NCBI GenBank assembly: GCA_022495995.1
Contig: JAFEMH010005397.1
Location: 100,584 to 164,583, forward strand
Reading direction: 5' to 3'
Source: Adenophora triphylla var. japonica
Lineage: Eukaryota; Streptophyta; Magnoliopsida; Asterales; Campanulaceae
Length of the DNA: 64,000 nt
Part shown: positions 20,963 to 31,407 of the stretch, one piece after another
How positions within the stretch are numbered: the first letter of the stretch is position 1
How the letters are laid out: the number at the start of each line of letters is the position of its first letter
Made by a program: the position numbers and the translations under genes
The notes under the pieces: generated by a model
What the model was told of the DNA's origin: nothing
What the model saw: the letters and a program-made list of their open reading frames with translations, nothing else
Databases searched by the model: none

Positions 20963-21187
20963 AATTTTGAATTTTATTTAATATTGTTTTGTAATATTGG
21001 TCTTTAAATTTAATATATCATGTTTAGTTTATTGCCATTATTTCTTAATATAAACTTTTTTTAAAATATTTTGAATGAGAAAATGTTGTAAGGAAAACAA
21101 GTGAAGAAAAATAATCTTTCTATATTAAATTTTAATTGTTAAATACAATAACATGATTTTGCCGTGCAACGCACTGAGTACTGCTAG
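20963..21187 (+). repeat. Helitron 1 3' terminal region with hairpin and CTAG end
   Basis: AT-rich DNA ends with GCCGTGCAACGCACTGAG and then CTAG at 21184-21187, followed by T. The GTGC/GCAC stem lies about 10 nt before the terminus, the Helitron hallmark. This is the original downstream flank of the helicase gene, displaced by copia 1. Confidence 0.85.
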
Positions 21188-21255
21188 TATCATATATAAC
21201 GGCTCAATCTCAAAAATTCATCGACTAGAAAAGGACCACATGCATATAATAACTA

Positions 21256-21519
21256 CTCCCTCCGTCCCACATTAGGTTACTCATTTACTGTTGAGAACGG
21301 AAAATAAGGAGTGAATATATATAATGTTATTAAAGTAGGAGTTGTGAGTGGGTGGGAGAGAGAAAGTGGGGTAAAGAATAGTAAGTGAATAGTTGTTGTG
21401 AGTATGACAAGTGAATCACATAAATAAAGTATTAAAGAGTTTCTTTTTTAGAAAAGTGAAACTTTAAAGTGGGACGCCCAAAATAGCAAAATGGGTAAGA
21501 TTTAATGATACGGAGGGAG
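21256..21519. mobile_element. Stowaway-type MITE
   Basis: Terminal inverted repeats CTCCCTCCGTCCCAC and (right end, complement) CTCCCTCCGTATC, flanked by TA on both sides (21254-21255 and 21520-21521). No coding capacity. It lies about 200 bp upstream of the secreted-peptide gene and could affect its promoter. Confidence 0.88.
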
Positions 21520-21591
21520 TATATAAGTGGGTGGCAACTTTGAGACTAAAAAAAGCGACAATCGGAGTTGATGCTCACTAGCCCAACTTAT

Positions 21592-21667
21592 TTGACTAAT
21601 GCACTAAGGGAAAGAAAATCAAACAATTGTGACAGCTAGGTCAAATATCATATCATTCTATTTATAG
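21592..21667 (+). promoter_or_regulatory. Promoter of the small secreted-peptide gene
   Basis: A TATA-like TATTTATAG lies at 21659-21667, about 55-60 bp before the ATG. W-box cores (TTGACT at 21592-21597 on plus; TTGACC on minus at 21639-21644) lie just upstream. W-boxes bind WRKY factors, so stress or defence responsiveness is possible but inferred. Confidence 0.55.
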
Positions 21668-21721
21668 AGAGCATTAAAAATGCTCTTCACAACCAGAAAA
21701 ATAGGTAAATAAACAAGGTTC

Positions 21722-21937
21722 ATGGCCGCAGCAAAGCTCATCGCCGTCGCAGCCACATTCCTAATCTTTCTTACAGTACTTGGTGGCGTTCAAGGAGGTT
21801 CCGCCTCATTAATGTCGATAGGATTTCAATGTGGGAGAGCTGGCCATGATTCTGGCTGTTCCGAAGGTCATGGCAACTATCGAGATCCTCAACCACGCCC
21901 CCCTCATCATCCCCGTCCACCACGGCATCAACATTAA
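21722..21937 (+). CDS. Small secreted His/Pro-rich peptide, 71 aa
   Basis: Residues 1-25 (MAAAKLIAVAATFLIFLTVL...) form a clear signal peptide with a hydrophobic core and a small-residue cleavage region GGVQGG/SA. The mature part is only about 45 residues, with two Cys (CGRAGHDSGC, nine residues apart) and a tail very rich in Pro, His and Arg (PRPPHHPRPPRHQH). The ATG is in good context (TTCATGGCC) behind a TATA-like box, the gene is intronless, and it sits in host sequence outside the Helitrons. I do not recognise the family. The two-Cys and His-rich make-up could suit an apoplastic antimicrobial, metal-binding or signalling peptide; this is speculation. It could also be a chance ORF, but signal peptide plus promoter argue against that. 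Confidence 0.65.
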   Translation: MAAAKLIAVAATFLIFLTVLGGVQGGSASLMSIGFQCGRAGHDSGCSEGHGNYRDPQPRPPHHPRPPRHQH

Positions 21938-22048
21938 ACCCCAATAGACCAACATGCATATTGTGGCTATAATTGTCTTTTTTTTTCGTAGCTACTATGT
22001 TGAGTTTGTTTTGAGGCTTATACGGAAGAAACTCTGTTGTTTTATGTA

Positions 22049-22323
22049 CTCCCTTTGTCCCACGATAATTTATAAAATTTTCTTTTTGGGCGTCCCACAA
22101 TAATCTATAACTTTCCTAAAATGGAAAGGAATCTTTATTATTTCCTCCACTCATTCTCTCTCTTACATTATTTTAATACTCACATCACCATTATAATTTA
22201 TTATTCTCTCCACTCATTCTCTCTCCTATTTTATTTTCACACTCACAACACTTTCATTATAATACTTCCTCCTTAATCTCCGCACCGGACCAAAAATTCT
22301 ATATTTCTATGGGATAGAGGGAG
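22049..22323. mobile_element. Stowaway-type MITE downstream of the peptide gene
   Basis: Ends CTCCCTTTGTCCCACGATAA and (complement) CTCCCTCTATCCCAT, with TA on both flanks (22047-22048, 22324-22325). Internal GGGCGTCCC and CACTCATTCTCTCTC repeats occur. It lies about 110 bp after the peptide stop codon, probably in or near the 3' UTR. Confidence 0.85.
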
Positions 22324-22957
22324 TATATTATTGTTAATTTAGAGGCTTCTAAGAACGTGTTTGATAACCAAATTAAATTCTTAATTCAAAATCTAGTTTT
22401 CAAGTTACCAAACAAATCCTAAATATGTGACTTTCCTTCCCAAAAGAGTTGTTTACTTTACCGGAGGAAGTAGTTCCAAATGATACTCCCAATTCAACAA
22501 AAATAAAAATAAAAATTGCAATAACACAATTTTGGATTGAATAAGTCAATGAGGTTTTGGAACGGTTCACATGTTTCAATCAAATGCGTTTACTAACGAA
22601 TCTGAGCCAAACAACTCATTCAGCACATACATTTAATTGTTACTACATCCGTCCCGATTTAATGTTTTTAGTTTGACTTAATACTTGACACGAAAATTTA
22701 AAAAAATTGTGAATATGAAAAATAAAATACAAGAAAGAAAGTGGGTAGGGAGTTTTTTTGGTGAATATAACAAGTAAATATTATTGTCTATTTTAAATAA
22801 TAAAGCAACCAAAAACCTTAAATTGAGACAGAATAAAAAAAGATAAAAATCTTAAACCGAAATGGAGGGAATTACTTTCCATGGTTAGACTTTCAATTTT
22901 GCTATGTACCCATAACTTAGAAGGAAATAAGAAAAAGCTACTTCTTTTTGTACCAAA
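22324..22957. other. AT-rich host sequence with one more diverged Stowaway-like MITE (22643-22872)
   Basis: No gene seen. The MITE has arms CTACATCCGTCCCGATTTAA and (complement of right end) ATTCCCTCCATTTCGGTTTA, flanked by TA. The rest is AT-rich with no recognisable structure up to the Helitron 2 terminus at 22958. Confidence 0.65.
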
Positions 22958-23873
22958 CTAGTACTAAACCCCGTGTCAATGACACGGAATGACGCCTACC
23001 CAGTCGCGGTTTTACTGAATTCATTTTCCCATTCTTTAATCGAAATTGTCGTGCTAGTAAAAAAATATCATGTACCAAAAAAGTAATTTAAACTAAGTTT
23101 TTATTTATTATTATAACAAAAAAGGAAAAAAATAATCATGAGCAGTAAATAATAAAACAATAAATTCAAACTCTATTACTATTGATGGTTATGAGATCGA
23201 TAAGTAAATAATAAAAAAAAAATTAATAATCATGTAGTAAATAAAAGAGTTGGAAAAAGTTAAAAGACAGGTTTAAGAGGTTTAAGAGGAGAAGGTGGGG
23301 AGTTATAAAATTGGGAGCGTGAAAAGGTGAAATATTTGGGTTAATTCAGACCGTCACATTAATTTTCTAGATACAATCTCAGTCACTTTTTATTTTAACG
23401 GTTACAAATGGTTAAATTCGATTTATATTATATTATAAAAAAAATAATTGTATTATAAAGAGGTTTTATAGTGGAATGTTGGCTGGAAAGGGAAGTTTTA
23501 TCGTTCTTTTGTTGAGTTAAAGTCAAATAATGATATGAAAGAAGTTGTTGAGCAATCACTTTAAACTTATGATGGAGGTAATTTAGCTAACTGATATGAT
23601 TATGGAGTTGAAATAATCTTTTAAAATAAACTAAGTATTGCAACTTTTAAGATAAGAGGAAATTTAATTTTTTTTTTAACCTATAGAGGAAGTTAAGTGT
23701 ACTAAATGTTGCAACTTCAGTTTGACTTAGTATCCGTTTCAAAATTCTCAACTTCTGTTCTTTCTATTTACTAGTGAGTAACTCGTCGGTTCCCAACGGG
23801 AGATAAAACACTGAGGTAAAAGTTAAATGTAAATACAATTTAAAAAATTAATGAGATAATTTTATGTAATATA
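22958..23873. repeat. Helitron 2 3' terminal region
   Basis: Non-coding AT-rich sequence between the helicase stop (23874) and the 3' hairpin/CTAG terminus at 22958-22990. No gene seen. The length (about 0.9 kb) is plausible for a Helitron 3' flank; no second hairpin was noticed. Confidence 0.7.
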
Positions 23874-24180
23874 TTACAACTTGTCAAAAACTTCTTTGTA
23901 CACAACATTTGTAGTCGTGTCATCTGACTGTTCATGACTATTACATATAAGCACTTTAAGTCCTTTCCTTGTAGTTACTCTAGAAAAAGCAACATATAAT
24001 TGTTCATGACTAAATACTGGTCTTGAAAGAAAAAGGCCAACATGAGCGAGTGATTGACCCTGACTTTTATTTATCATCATTGCAAAAGAAACGGTCAGCG
24101 AGAATTGTCTCCATTGAAACCTAACAGGGAATTTTGTTGTATCAGAAGTGACATAATCATCCTCGGTATCAACACCTTCT
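23874..24180 (-). pseudogene. Helitron 2 helicase C-terminal motifs
   Basis: The frame at 24080-23874 reads MMINKSQGQSLAHVGLFLSR, FSHEQLYVAFSRVTTRKGLK and VVYKEVFDKL stop: helicase motifs V and VI and the C-terminus. Upstream to about 24180 the expected NVGKKVLIPRM text is readable in a shifted frame. The next upstream coding piece (24662) is separated by microsatellite and MITE sequence. Confidence 0.85.
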
Positions 24181-24224
24181 TACCAACATTCTTTCCGGAC
24201 AACATTATCGCTTCGACAACGTGC

Positions 24225-24225
<1 letters not shown>

Positions 24226-24294
<69 letters not shown>

Positions 24295-24301
24295 ATATAT
24301 A
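24226..24301. repeat. Compound microsatellite (AC)n(AT)n
   Basis: About 16 AC units run directly into about 16 AT units. A further (TA)n tract sits at 24582-24606 on the other side of the Stowaway MITE, so the MITE probably inserted into one AT tract. Confidence 0.95.
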
Positions 24302-24581
24302 CTCCCTCCGTCCCATTCGAATTTGGACAAATTTCTTTTTTGGGCGTCCCATCCGAATTTGGACAACCCAAAAAGGAAAGTTTATAATAATAAAAAAATG
24401 GGCATACCCCACTCACTCATTAACTCCACTCATTCTCCACCATACAATTTATTCAACCAACTACTATTAACTCCACTCATTCTCTCTCTTCATTTTCTAC
24501 CACACATTTTTATTATCTTATTGTTATTTCTTAATCTCCGTGTAAAGTAACTTTGTCCAAATTCGGGTGGGACGGAGGGAG
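24302..24581. mobile_element. Stowaway MITE inside Helitron 2 helicase
   Basis: Long, well-conserved inverted ends: CTCCCTCCGTCCCATTCGAA and (complement of right end) CTCCCTCCGTCCCACCCGAA, then TTTGGACAA on both arms. It is flanked by TA on both sides. The good TIR match suggests a fairly recent insertion compared with its host Helitron. Confidence 0.92.
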
Positions 24582-24661
24582 TATATATATATATATATAT
24601 ATATATAATAACAGTATATTTTATGTCAAATAATCAAATAATTAATTGTACAAATGTATAA

Positions 24662-25120
24662 TTATATACTAACAAAATTGATTTGCGTACCTAGACACAA
24701 CTCTGAAGCTTGATCTATATTTCGTAACAACATGATGATACATCCAATCTTTAGCTTCAGTATGTGATTATGTATTCCAGAGCACTTGACGGTGTTTAGG
24801 AATTCAGTTGAAAATATATCTTCGGCTGATTGGTTAAATTCCTCGTCTTTGCATATGGCGTCAGAACTCATGTATTCCACTTCTTTTCCAGGAAAGAGCG
24901 ACATAACATACTCATTAATACTATCAACAATCTCATTTGTTGGTGCAAGTATAGCCCGATTCTGAAAAAATCCATCAACATTTTTATTTTGCATTAAGTT
25001 CGGGTATATGCAATCCACGATAGCTGAGATGGTATTGACAGAATCTCTTATCAATATGTCATCTGGTATTTTGATTTCAACTTCACCATGGTTCTTATCA
25101 GCTGCAGTAATAAACAACAT
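24662..25120 (-). pseudogene. Helitron 2 helicase middle segment
   Basis: 152 residues: AIVDCIYPNLMQN, NRAILAPTNEIVDSINEYVM, FPGKEVEYMSSDAICKD, then FLNTVKCSGIHNHILKLKIG and IIMLLRNIDQASELCLGTQ. These correspond to the helicase 1 text around LAPTLDVVNAIND to LLRNID. The frame ends naturally at an intron or lesion near 24662, where the MITE and microsatellite region begins. Confidence 0.85.
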
Positions 25121-25480
25121 ATAATAAATAAATATTAGTAAAAATATGAACTTAAAAGAAAGTAAAAATCAATATTAAAATTGAGAGAAGATCGAATAAT
25201 TAAGAAGCAGTTTTTACTAATATTAAGACGGATATAGTACATAAAATGCAACAAATGTAGTAAGGATTTTGAGACAGAGGTAGTAATAACCAACAGATAA
25301 AATACGTATCTATATCTTAAAAGCAGTTGTTACTTATCACTTACAGTCCCATTACCAACGAATAATAACCAATTTGCAAACGAACTGATATGCTCAACAT
25401 CCGAAGAAGATGAACCACCCTACATAAAATATTATATTTTAGTCTTATTATAACTTTTAAAATATAGATACATATACATA

Positions 25481-26307
25481 ATGTTAAACAAAATGTATTT
25501 GAAAATCACATGTAATCTCATATTTTGTGTTAACCTTAGTACTTTGCATTCATTCTATAGTGTCGATGAACATAGTGAAGCATGCACAATATCATTTCTG
25601 CTACTCATAGGTACGACCGGAAGAATTTGTCTGAAATCTCCTCCAAATATCACAACATTACCACCAAACGGCTTATCACATAACCGTCCATCAGGACCAC
25701 GGATAATATCTCTCAAGCTACGATCAAGTGCCTCAAAGCAGTGTTTATGTGCCATTGGAGATTCGTTCCAAATAATAAGCGATGTTTTATGAAGTAACTC
25801 TGCCCATCAGAACCTAGCTTAAGTTTGCTACACATGGAAGTCTCATCAAGCTGTAAAGGTATACCAAATTTAGAATGGGCAGTCCCACCTCCGAGAAGTA
25901 ATAATGAAGAAATATTACTGGATGCAACTACAACTACAATCTTCCTCTGCATTCGTAATGCAGCACATAATGTCTTCCACATAAGTCTTTCCCGTCCCTC
26001 CATAACCATACAGGAAGAATACTCCACCATTTCTACTATCGACAGTTGACATGATTTCTTCATATACTCCCTTCTGCTCAGCCGTGGGTTGTTTATACAA
26101 CCTGGCATGCTCAGCCTTCATCTCTTCTATATCATATGATGTTTCATCTAAAATAAGCCTGTTCAGTGCATCCTCAATAGCAGAGTCGATCGGCTTAGGC
26201 ATATTTGTAAACTTATGCAAGCTACTTCCATTTTGAACCAATATCTTTTCAATTTCTGCTAAAATAAGATTCTTCTTCTGTTCTTCGTTTAGTTTCAATC
26301 CTGGCAT
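25481..26307 (-). pseudogene. Helitron 2 helicase N-terminal segment (Walker A/B), frameshifted
   Basis: From 26307: MPGLKLNEEQKKNLILAEIE, PTAEQKGVYEEIMSTVD, FFLYGYGGTGKTYV (Walker A). A frameshift near 25985 moves to MWKTLCAALRMQRKIV and LLLGGGTAHSKFGIPLQLDE. Another shift near 25745-25800 leads to [17 protein letters not shown] and [20 protein letters not shown]. The order and motifs match Helitron 1 helicase. At least two indels make it non-functional. Confidence 0.87.
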
Positions 26308-26914
26308 AATTATGAAAAAATGGAATTAAATATATATCCAAGAGTTAATATAATAATAATTAAAGGAATACAAATTATATATATACGTATACTACATATA
26401 TAAGATAAAATATATAGGGAGTACGAAATAATATATGTCCTTAAATTAAACGTTAAAACTTGGAACTCAATATATTTGACAAAATGCATTATGATTATAT
26501 AATATCTCTACATGAAAATTAGTGCGGGAGGGAAGGATGATACTATTACTGTGAGACGGTGGGAGTACGTTCATTTGTAAATATTAAATAACCAATAAAT
26601 TTGTTCTCCAACCAATAACAAAACTATATTTTGTAAATAAAATTGATAACAAATTAGTGCGACACGGAGGAAGTACAAATTTTAAAAATGTACTACAATC
26701 AACTTTATATCTCAAATATTTGACCAAAGCAAAAACATGTATGTAATATCCATATTAGATAATTAATGCGGAACGGATGGAGTGGTGAATATTTTCGCCA
26801 TACGGTCGGAGTACACTATTGAAAGTAGATCAAATATCCAGTATATTTACTTTATTTCCGTTAAAAAAAAAATTAAGAATTGTGTTTTATAAGCATTTGT
26901 AATTACATTATATA
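26308..26914. other. Helitron 2 intron sequence
   Basis: AT-rich, no coding text. It holds short stray motifs resembling Stowaway ends (GACGGTGGGAGTA near 26555, GGAACGGATGGAGT near 26770) without matching partners, similar to the array at 28.2-29.0 kb. Confidence 0.6.
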
Positions 26915-28175
26915 TTAGAGAAAATATATAAATATATGTAATAATAAATGAAAACCTATATTAGATTTAAAGATGATAAACTTACCCGGATTATTGTACA
27001 GTTTTCTATAGTTGTATTCCATGTCATCGAATAGTTCCTCCCAAGTCTTATCCCATACCTCGTGCGGCATAGTCATGGAATTAGACAGTAATAGGACAAC
27101 AAATAGTCTCCTTAAGGCTACAGACATTTTCCAACCAGCTGCTTATTTTATTGCATCGACATATTCCTTATCATCATCTAACAAACCCAAGGCATAGCAA
27201 GTTGATTTAAAGTCCTTACCGACAACATGATACGATTCTCAAATCTACAAAAATTTTGCAACCGACTTTATAATTCAACATAATCCTCAAGTAGTACAAT
27301 TCCCCAAAGCCGTCCGGCACATGATATATCCTTCCAATTGCAAATTGACTATCTTTCCTGCGTCGCCATTCACGTTTATTTTTTACCCACACAATATACC
27401 TCGGGAATTCACAGTATTTCAAATGTCGACCGTCTTCGTTATCACGGTTATACTCCATCCACTTAACAATCTGGGATTCTTTAACAGTCTCTGCTTTTTC
27501 AAGAACATCTTCAATGTAATCCCCTTCGTGAAAAGGTATAGTCTGGTCACCCTTCATGTGAAAAGCTAACCGCTCAAATGGTGAAGTTCTATAATGCAAA
27601 TCAAACCCATATATCCCCCAAATCGCCTCACATGCAGAGACATATCTACAATCAATGAACCTTTCAACCTCATCCTCTTCTTGTAATCCAAGAGTTATCC
27701 TATCGCTACCTTTGTTAATGTACTTGAACAAATATTTGATAGCCATGCACTGATTACAATACTCGACATTGATATGTGCTCTGTACTTCAAAAGCAGATA
27801 GGCATTAAACGAAACAACATACCCATTGTGGAGATTACATTCACCCTTCTCAATAGTTGCCCCGGTGTCTCTCCGCCTATACACATGGTAACCATTTTCA
27901 TCTACAATAGTTCGCTCATTAAAAGGCTTGGGAAATTGCTTTGAACACCTATTATTTTGCATACACGGAGATTTCAGATTTGAAGGACCACATGGACCAT
28001 GCAGCATAAAATCTCTTACTGCCTCGTACAATTCCGGTTCAGCTTCCTTGTCAGGTATCTTATCTGAAATAAATTTGTCTACATCTTCAGCAATCTTAGC
28101 TTGATCCTGTGGATTGAGAAAAAGAAGAATATGTGCATGAGGAAGACCTCTCTTCTGCCACTCAACCGTGTACAC
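26915..28175 (-). pseudogene. Helitron 2 Rep nuclease and linker
   Basis: From 28175: MYTVEWQKRGLPHAHILLFL (HUH His pair at residues 13-15), CMQNNRCSKQFPKPFNERT, INVEYCNQCMAIKYLFKYIN (two-Tyr motif), RYVSACEAIWGIYGFDLHY, then IGRIYHVPDGFGELYYLR. The frame shifts near 27216-27250. The last piece (27127-26915) reads LRRLFVVLLLSNSMTMPHEV and WEELFDDMEYNYRKLYNNPG, ending at a GTAAG donor. Catalytic residues are retained, but the gene is broken elsewhere. Confidence 0.88.
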
Positions 28176-29040
28176 AACTGCGTAGAAACAAAAATAAAAT
28201 ATTTATATCCAAATATACTTAGAATTTATCTAAACACAAAAAACTAATAATATAGAAGTTTAAAAAATATGCGAGAAGATGGAATAAACTATTAATGCGG
28301 GACAGAGGGAATATATTATTACTGGGGGACGGAGGAAATATACTATTACTGCAGGTCAGAGGGAATATACTATTATTACGGAGGGAAAAATATTGCTATT
28401 AGTGCCAGACATTGTGATTACATAAATATGAAAAAGTTAATATCAATAAAAAAATACTACTTGAAAGATTATATAAAAGTTTTAAATAAACGCGAGATGG
28501 AATAAACTACTAATGTAGGACATATGAAATATAATATAACTTTGGGACGGCGAGAATATACTAATCCTGTGGGACGGAGGAAATATACTATCATCACCGT
28601 CTGGCACTAATATTGCTATTAGTATCAGACGGTGGAAGTATATTCTTATGAAAAAATTAATATAAAAAACAATCTGAGTTGAAGTTTATATAGAAGTTTA
28701 TATAGAAGTTTTAAAAAAATTTGGGACAATGGAATAAACTATTAATGCGGGACGGAGGGAGTATACTATTACTGCGGGACGGATGAAATATAATATTATT
28801 ACGGAGGGAATGAATATTGCTATTAGTGCTAGACATTGAGAGTATATTACTATGAAAAAGTTAATATCAATAAAAAATCTGACTTGAAGATTATATAGTT
28901 TGGATGGTGCTATAAATACAAAATGCTAATAATATAGAATTAAAAAAATTAGTACCGGACGAATGGAGTACATTATTATAAAAACTTTAAATATCAAATA
29001 TAGCTTGTTAAAAACTTTCAGAAATAAATTCGAAATATTT
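28176..29040. repeat. Helitron 2 intron with reiterated Stowaway-terminus-like units
   Basis: At least three imperfect copies of a roughly 230-bp unit (about 28262, 28490, 28725) repeat the order GATGGAATAAACTA, TTAATGCGGGAC, ACGGAGGGAATATA, ATTGCTATTAGTG and CAGACATTG. The GGGACGGAGGGAGTATA text is that of Stowaway ends but appears in one orientation, many times. No coding text. Confidence 0.75.
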
Positions 29041-29935
29041 GACACTTACTTGACGCAGGGCTACCGAACACTTTCCCGTTCTTAAAATCGCTGAATATTT
29101 CATCAAGTTTCATTTTGAAAACCCTCGATATTATGTCGGGCCTGTCCTCTGGTCTACATCCCTTTTCTTCAACATATCTTTTTATTTTTGGCCACTTAGG
29201 GTTACATGTAAAAGTAATAAACAGTGATGGATAACCTATCCATTTACATATTGCAAGGGAGTCTTGATAATTTTGGATGATCCACCGTTTCCCCCGGTGT
29301 ACGATGAAGGCAGTATGATTCTTCTCCCCGCATCTGAACCGCTAACTCCGCTGTTGGCTGCAGCTTTTAGTCTCGTGTATGATTCAGCTTGTAGTTTAGG
29401 CTGGTGGTGACGAATCCAATGAAGCCTCTGTGTATCCATCATAACATAAGAATCAACCATAAACTGCTGGAGCAAACGCCCACTCCTCATAAGCTGGAAT
29501 CCTTCTTTGATCCTTTCCTAAAGATGGAATGATATAAATTCTTTCGGTGATAGTGTTGCTTGAGACTTGGTTGGATCATCCCTTGGAATCTCCGTATAAA
29601 ATCCACCCTCACCATATGGAAACAATAAAGGGTATTGTAGGGGAAGGTAACATGGGTTAAACTCATGAATGTGCTGGAGACTACCATTCTTTTATTCAAC
29701 AACTATATCTCTAACATCAGGTGCAAGACCAATGTCATTCAATTAAAGCTGCTACCTCACTTGATGTTGGCAAATTATATGTCCTTCCATCCCTATTCCT
29801 CTTTCCAGTTAGTTGGAACTTCAAGTTGGTAAATTTCTTCATTGCAATTCTCGCTGCAGCCATCCTGTACATCTGTGCATATGGGTTATTGTCATCAGTC
29901 ATCTCCTTCAAATCAGACACAATTGTTTTATCCAA
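29041..29935 (-). pseudogene. Helitron 2 Helitron_like_N region
   Basis: Readable in three frames. 29935-29735: MDKTIVSDLKEMTDDNNPYA, then RDGRTYNLPTSSEVAALI. 29702-29487: MVRVDFIRR-type text in place of FPYGEGGFYTEIP. 29490-29236: MRSGRLLQQFMVDSYVMMDT, RRIILPSSYTGG. 29235-29041: PSLFITFTCNPKWPKIKR, EDRPDIISRVFKMKLDE. Collinear with Helitron 1 6200-7110 but without its internal duplication, so it gives an undisturbed reference for that region. Confidence 0.82.
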
Positions 29936-30203
29936 TTTTGAAGGCTTGGTTGGATCTTTGCTGCATACATGAAATAAAAAATGAATTAGTGCGTTATGGA
30001 CGAAATATTTTTTTGTAAAGAATATCTAACTATTAATATATTGATATAATATATAGACGCATACCTAAGGGCGTTGATTTTATTCTCAACTTCATTGTCC
30101 ATGTCGTAGATATAAGCTGTGAAAATTGTGGAGGTTGACCTTCTTTGGGTTGCATAGGGCCTATCAAATGATCATTCTTACCACTCATTGCATATGAATA
30201 AGG

Positions 30204-30705
30204 TGTTGGAACATAAACGATCCATTAACCATGAACCGACTCACAACTAGATTAAGAAGAGAAGGAGAAGAAGAAGAATAATAATACGGAAGCGTGTACC
30301 TTGTGATTCCATTATTGTTCTTGTTCTTGTTCTTGTTCTTGTTCTTGATGAAGATATGAAGATAGTCTTTGATTTAGGAAGAGTAGATCTTCTAAATGAT
30401 GAGTGCCTTTTAATCTTTTTGTTCTTCAAGTACTTAGGAAGAATTTTGACTGAATGAGAATGTAAAATAACTAATGATCCATAGGCTTGATGGATAGGCC
30501 TTTATATAAGAATCCAAGGGGCACTTCATTTAGGGACTACACCTATTGATATATAAGATATTACCATTATGCCCATCATTTAATGGTATACTTATATTAT
30601 GGAATTCTACATATTATTTAGAGTTCTATACTTTATACCATATATTATAATATTGATCATTATATTATTAAGTATTTATATGTTACATTAATCCATGTTC
30701 TTACA
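30204..30705 (-). repeat. Copia 3 3' LTR (left)
   Basis: 502 bp with a minus-strand TATA box (TATATAAAG) near 30505-30515 and a (TTCTTG) hexamer run at about 30318-30348. That run has one more unit than the right LTR, which accounts for the 6-bp length difference. The two LTRs otherwise look nearly identical, implying recent insertion. Confidence 0.92.
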
Positions 30706-31407
30706 ATCTCCCACTTGGATTATTATAACATATACCTTCACTTAATAAATTTCTTCAATCATATTTATAACACAAATGACAACCCTTATGTGCACTTTGT
30801 TGTCATTCGAAAACAATCCCGTCCATTAGTCTTATAAGTATAGGGACTAAAGGGGCAGTCGTTGTAATTGATTCGCAACTAAACCCACATTAATCACATA
30901 TATATATCCAACTAAATGACATAGATAAAGTATAGATATGTAGCATGGAAAATTAATGAATATATATGAAGAATGCATATATATATTCTCCAACTAGTCC
31001 TACTTTAACCAAATGAGATCAATTTAAATGAAAACAACACAAGGAAATAGAAAACAACACAAACTCCCACTGATTTAAGCATTATCAAAATTGTTTCACC
31101 CATATGAGCAGTATGCTCGTGAAACATCAAAAGAGATTACGCTTTACAAAATGGATCCAATAACATGGAGTTTTATCCTATAAGTTGTATATCTATTTGT
31201 TCATTTTATACTTATTTCTCTTCAACAAGAGATATAACCATATGATATCTTTCGACATCTTTGCATCCACTAAAACATAATCGGAATACTTAATGATCTC
31301 AAAATGATCCGATTTTATAAACATAAGCATGTAGTTTAATGTTTTATAGGTACTTCATCATTCTTTTGGATGCGACTTAATGTTCTTCTTTCCGAATTAC
31401 TTTGGTA
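30706..31407 (-). pseudogene. Copia 3 degenerate RNase H and 3' leader
   Basis: Minus-strand text HFEIIKYSDYVLVDAKMSKD is a decayed form of the copia RNase H motif EVxGYSDSDFAG. Other pieces are recognisable only by frame jumping. The tract ends in the PPT at 30706-30718. Confidence 0.6.

Larger units (their letters stand above)
4531..21187 (+). mobile_element. Helitron 1 (autonomous-type Rep/helicase Helitron), 5' end lost behind the CACTA insertion
   Basis: The left limit here is the CACTA insertion. Coding sequence continues right up to it, so the true 5' TC terminus lies to the left of the window. Rep-type exons run 5.0-8.8 kb and a Pif1-like helicase 8938-10604. The 3' end is at 21184-21187 (CTAG followed by T), directly preceded by a GTGC-AAC-GCAC hairpin at about 21162-21173. 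This is the Helitron 3' signature, and no target duplication is expected. Copia 1 is nested at 10624-20957 between the helicase stop and the 3' end. Several lesions inactivate the Rep part. Confidence 0.88.

Noticed and set aside
21771..22100. Minus-strand frame over the secreted peptide gene
   Set aside because: Antisense shadow running into the MITE; no supporting signals.
24054..24550. Plus-strand frames across the AC/AT microsatellite (His-Thr and Tyr-Ile repeats)
   Set aside because: Translation of simple repeats and a Stowaway MITE; no gene.
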